A stretch of 64,000 nucleotides of DNA, from the NCBI RefSeq assembly GCF_963576675.1, contig NC_088915.1, positions 7,445,001 through 7,509,000 on the forward strand. Direction: 5' to 3'. Origin of the DNA: Euphorbia lathyris. Taxonomy: Eukaryota; Streptophyta; Magnoliopsida; Malpighiales; Euphorbiaceae. The position numbers and the translations under genes are program-made. A model generated the notes under the pieces. That model had not been told where the DNA came from, did no database searches, and worked only from the letters and a program-made list of their open reading frames with translations. Below are positions 54,540-64,000 of this stretch, in pieces (position 1 is the stretch's first letter; every line of letters starts with the position of its first letter).

Positions 54540-56000
54540 GTGTGGAGTAAAAGTGTCAAAAACGGATTGTTATGTTATTTAATCTATATATTTCACATAT
54601 AATATGATATAAATGCAATAAAAATGATAATTATATCAAATACATAGGTGTCAAATGAGTTATCTGACTGCTTTGTTGGGGGAGGGGGATAATTTTACAC
54701 CTGCTTATATAATTTTTCATAATTTTTCAAATAACTTCAATCCCATATTCTCACAATTATAATTTTACACCTACGTAGATAAATTATTCTCTATAATGAT
54801 GGACATGAGGGGCTTGGGGTTCATGTACCTTTGGCAACCGGAACAATCCTTATCATGAGTGATTCCGGTCTTTTGTACCTGAAAAGTTAAAAATGAAGGT
54901 GGCTAATTAGCTCATTGAGTTTGTACGTAATTAAAATATCCAACTTGATTAATATATATAATAGGGGATGAATTTTTTTAAGTTCGTTTGAAACGAGTCA
55001 ATCTTATTTTTATAGTCTAAATCCAACTCAATTTTGAGAATTATTACACTGGTACAGAAAAATTGGTTTTGAACCACTCGGATGATAACATGTATATACG
55101 GAAAAAAAAGTGTAGTCTAATTTGGTAATTTCTTTTTTTCGCATGTGATTTAACTTAATTTTTTTTTTGTGATAAAAATTAAGTAGTTTGTATACCTTGT
55201 ATATGTAATATTTTGGTATAATATTATGTAAATATTATCCGTTTTGGTTTAAATTCAATTTATTGAATCTGACAATTTTAAAACGTGGTTATGTATTAGA
55301 AACACATTTTATTAATATATTTCAGTAACTCTCTCTCCATTTATCATGTGAGATTCATTTCATTTTTATCCCATCGCTTTCTTTAAGACCATTCCTTGCT
55401 GAGACGTTATATTCTCGCGCCACTACTCTGGATTAGGTTGTTACAGACTCACTAGATTGCCTAGTTCGTCCTTGAACCAACACGTTGTATATAAGGAGTT
55501 GGCTCTAATACTAATTGTAACAAACTGATCCAATACCATGTGGATAATATCTGTTTTGGCTCAAGTCTCATTCCTTGAACCTCGCAGCTTTCAAACGTGT
55601 CTACATATACTAAAAACACACCTTATTAATATTCCTTAGTGTCGTTCCTTGCTCAAAACTCTTACCCCGACACCATCCTCTTAAGAATGGATGTTTATAG
55701 GACCACCATCTTCTACCTACTTTGTCCCTAAACCAAAGAATTGGCGGGGTAGAGTACGTAATTGTTTTAACTCCTCAAGCTTATCAAGGGTCAACATAAA
55801 GTCAACTCGCTATTGGCTCTGACATCAACTATAATAGTCTGACCCAGTATCTATATATATTGTTTGCTTTGACTAAAATCGATATCAGTGGACCTCATAA
55901 CTGTAAAACACGTCCACATATATTTGAAACCTATATAGTGTAAGTATTTTTGTACTTTCAGCGCTAAATTTTGAACGGATAGTCAATTAGATATAAATGT
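54540..56000. other. Intergenic non-coding DNA
   Basis: No gene supported. Two related stretches (about 55190-55320 and 55520-55640: AATATCTGTTTTGGCTCAAG, CTTTCAAACGTG, ACACACCTTATTAATAT) look like diverged copies of one another. Confidence 0.4.
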
Positions 56001-56002
56001 TA

Positions 56003-56252
56003 GGATAAATAATTTATTAGTCTCTATATTTTTATCCAACACATTGTTTATTCATCATATTTTAATAATACATTATTTAGTCATTAACTTTTGTTCTATT
56101 TAACAGTTAAGTCTACCGAGTAATTGAATTAATAAGGGACTAAATTGTTGAATAAAATAACAACTAATAACTAAACAATGTATTATTAAAATACGAGAAT
56201 TAAACGGTGTATCAGATAAAAAAATATAGGGACTAATAAATTATTGAGTTAC
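56003..56252. mobile_element. Fold-back MITE (about 250 bp)
   Basis: GGATAAATAATTTATTAGTC...ATTTTAATAATACATTATTTAGTC is complementary to GACTAAATTGTTG...AATGTATTATTAAAATACGAG...GGGACTAATAAATTATT. No clear duplication. Confidence 0.65.
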
Positions 56253-56808
56253 TTCTAAACAAAATCTCTATGATTATACTGATTTGCAAACGAGGAACCG
56301 TGGTTTTTTTATTGTCATATCGAGGACTATGCTTGTCAATATTTACAAAACCGAGTAATTTTTTTGTTGACATTGCCTGAGAAAGTATTTAATTTGTCTA
56401 TCATTCTAGACAATACCAGCCATATTATCTACGGAATTCGGCCAATTTGATCGTTAAGGATCTTAAAATGAAAATTTTAAAGAATTAAAGTTATTTAATA
56501 TCACATTTACTATGGAACCAAATCATCATTTTTGGAACTTTCTTTCTAAACATTAATTTTCTCTTTCCTCACCCAACAACACCTAAATGACCTCAAAAAT
56601 AAAACATTGAAGAATTAAAATTGCTTAGAATATATCGAATTCTTGAAAATTTTCATTTTAATGCCTCTAACGGCCAAATTGGCAATATCAACCCAAAAGT
56701 TTTTGATTTTACAAATATTGACAAACATGGTCCTTGTTTTGATAACAAAAAAATCACAGTTCCTCATCTGTAAATCAGTACACATTGTTTTTTTTAGAAT
56801 TAACCCTA
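56246..56808. mobile_element. Fold-back MITE, family member 2
   Basis: ACTGATTTGCAAACGAGGAACC at the left pairs with GTTCCTCATCTGTAAATCAGT at the right, and the pairing extends outward through TTCTAAACAAAATC/TTTTTTTTAGAATTAACCC. The core resembles 28500-28700. It abuts the previous element. Confidence 0.65.
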
Positions 56809-57294
56809 AATTATTTAATCTTAATGTTATAATTAGAGTTTTTATGCAGAGAAATAAAATTTAGAGGCCACACTGATAATATCAGTATAGTTTAGGGATC
56901 ATTAATATAATTAATCTTATCTATATATATCATGCGTTGTTTGTGCAATTGTGCACCATAGAAGAAAACAAGCAGGAGAAGAGGAGGGACAAAGCCCAAT
57001 TTCTGTAATTTTCCCCCTCCATGTCTTTAATTTTGCAAATTCGTTGCTTTCTCATTAGTTTTTAGTTGTTTATTACTTGTAAATCTGCAACCCACTTGTC
57101 TTGATTTTTAATTTCGTTGTGAAAATTCAACCTTTGTTAGGTGTTTTCATCAGTAGCATAATTTCAATTTTTGCTGTACTGTATGCAAGATTGGAGGTTC
57201 TTAACTTCTTAAGCATGCTAGGTGTTTGTTAAGTTGCCTGTGAGAACCACAACCGAAATGTTGAGAAAACCCCCAATTTTTTAATACTCTGGAG

Positions 57295-58123
57295 CAGGGG
57301 CAGATACAAGGGGCCAGGCCCCCCTGCCGCGGGAACCATCCTTAGTATTAGGGCTGTAAACGAGCCGAGTCGAGTCGAGCTTTGACCTGCTCAGGCTAGA
57401 CTCGTCAGAAAATTGATGAGCCCGAACTCGAGCTCACGAGTTGTTTGCGAGCTTGTTAACGAGTTTTTTCACGAGTTTTGTTCGCAAATAGCTCCTTAAT
57501 TCAGTTCATAAACTTCGATCGCGAACAACTCATTAGTTATGTTCATGATTTGAATTTTTTTTAATACATAAAACTAAATTTTACACAAAACTAAGTTGTT
57601 TTACATTTTCCCTTTATAGAAATATTATTATTAAAAAAATAATCGAATCAAGCTTGCTCACGGGCGTGTTCACGAACAATATAATCGAGCTTCGAGTCGG
57701 CTCGCGAGCTTTCGAGCCGAGCTTCCTCGTACTCAAGCTCCGCTCATTTATAAATTGAGCCGAACTGGATTGAGCTTTTATCAAGCCAAACACCGAGCTT
57801 CTCATGAGCGGCTCGGCTCATTTACAGCCCTACCTATTATGGATGGTTTCGGCCCCTTTTTTGTTTCCCATAAATTAAGTTTCAGAGTGGTTAATTTGTA
57901 TTTAATTAGAAAATCTAACTTGATTAATACATGATAGGCTTTGTTCAAAACGACCCAATCTTACTTTTACGGTCCAAATCTAGCTTAACTTTGAGAACCA
58001 CTCAGATGATAACAGATATATATATATACGAAAAAATTTGAGCAAGTTCGATTTATCAATTTTTTTTTACTCAGGCACACGTAAAATTGGCCTCCCAACG
58101 GACCAATCCTGTATTCGACACTG
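57295..58123. mobile_element. Possible hAT element holding MITE copy D
   Basis: The left end CAGGGGCAGATACAAGGGGC and right end ATCCTGTATTCGACACTG are roughly complementary and of the hAT style seen elsewhere here. The flanking 8-mers (CTCTGGAG, CTGACGTA) do not match, so this remains doubtful. Confidence 0.35.
57351..57830. mobile_element. TA-type MITE, copy D (480 bp)
   Basis: The best-preserved copy: starts GGGCTGTAAACGAGCCGAGT, ends GGCTCGGCTCATTTACAGCCC, flanked by TA. It is packed with GAGCTCGAG/CTCGAGC steps that fold back. Confidence 0.9.
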
Positions 58124-58242
58124 CTGACGTAATTGACTGCTCAAATATTGCAATCTAGTTCTTTGATTTCTACAATTTCGTTGTTCTTATCTGTTCTCAC
58201 ATCTCTGGATATTTATAGAATTGGTTGTCCTGCTGGGTGGAG

Positions 58243-63795
<5,553 letters not shown>

Positions 63796-64000
63796 ATCTG
63801 ATTGAACTTTAATTAAAAAGAAGAGTTTCGATATCACTTTTTTGGCTCACGTCTCTTTGTAAATTATGAACTGTAGAATTGGTAATAGTGTAAGAGATAC
63901 TGATATTTCTAAATGAAAAAGAAAATCCGTGTTTTATATTTGTTTTAACGGAATGCGACAGGTATCTTACGAGTGCAAAATTTATTGAATAAAATTTAGA

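Overview
This is a stretch of eudicot nuclear genome, AT-rich, with three ordinary plant genes set in a dense, nested landscape of transposable elements. Plant origin is shown by spliced genes with GT/AG introns, a COP10-type ubiquitin-conjugating-enzyme variant, a GPI-type GH17 glucanase with an X8 module, a Tat-clade Ty3/Gypsy element with an antisense ORF, an Au-like SINE, a Stowaway MITE and Ulp1-carrying transposon genes. I cannot name the species.

Layout. 0.6-6.9 kb: a multi-exon, minus-strand transposon-type gene with two separate Ulp1/C48 peptidase-like modules. 6.93-16.89 kb: an almost complete Tat-clade LTR retrotransposon with 510/511-bp LTRs and an AAAAA target duplication. Its gag and pol lie on the minus strand, pol is broken by two in-frame TAG codons, and a spliced ORF lies antisense between integrase and the 3' LTR. 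17-22.4 kb: non-coding DNA with MITEs, two non-autonomous hAT elements with 8-bp duplications, and an unexplained 161-nt hairpin. 22.4-24.2 kb: a probable solo LTR whose U3 carries 11 copies of a small palindrome. 25.0-25.4 kb: a Harbinger-type MITE. 25.49-28.14 kb: a compact terminal-inverted-repeat transposon with GC-rich palindrome arrays near both ends and a four-exon, about 250-residue plant-mobile-domain-like gene.

29.1-33.4 kb: an eight-exon minus-strand gene for mitochondrial-type peptidyl-tRNA hydrolase; its introns hold a hAT MITE, a TA-type MITE, and a SINE nested in a Stowaway. 34.6-44.8 kb: fold-back arms separated by a probable solo Gypsy LTR and a full-length but dead L1 LINE with a 19-bp target duplication. 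The LINE is itself split by a solo Copia-like LTR. 44.8-46.8 kb: very AT-rich DNA that has received three 5'-truncated LINE tails.

47.4-54.0 kb: plus-strand GH17 endo-1,3-beta-glucanase gene (four coding exons, 496 residues). 54-58 kb: fold-back MITEs. 58.2-63.8 kb: plus-strand COP10 homologue (four exons, 175 residues) that lacks the catalytic cysteine of active E2 enzymes. Its introns hold two hAT elements with exact 8-bp duplications and a truncated TA-type MITE.

The three host genes are unrelated in function: organellar translation quality control, cell-wall callose turnover, and light signalling/ubiquitination. There is no operon-like logic. All three reading frames are open from start to stop when spliced as proposed, while most of the transposon proteins carry stops. 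The most unusual object is the 25.49-28.14 kb element; the antisense gene of the Tat element, the 11-copy palindrome in the solo LTR and the 18.0-kb hairpin are the next best leads.
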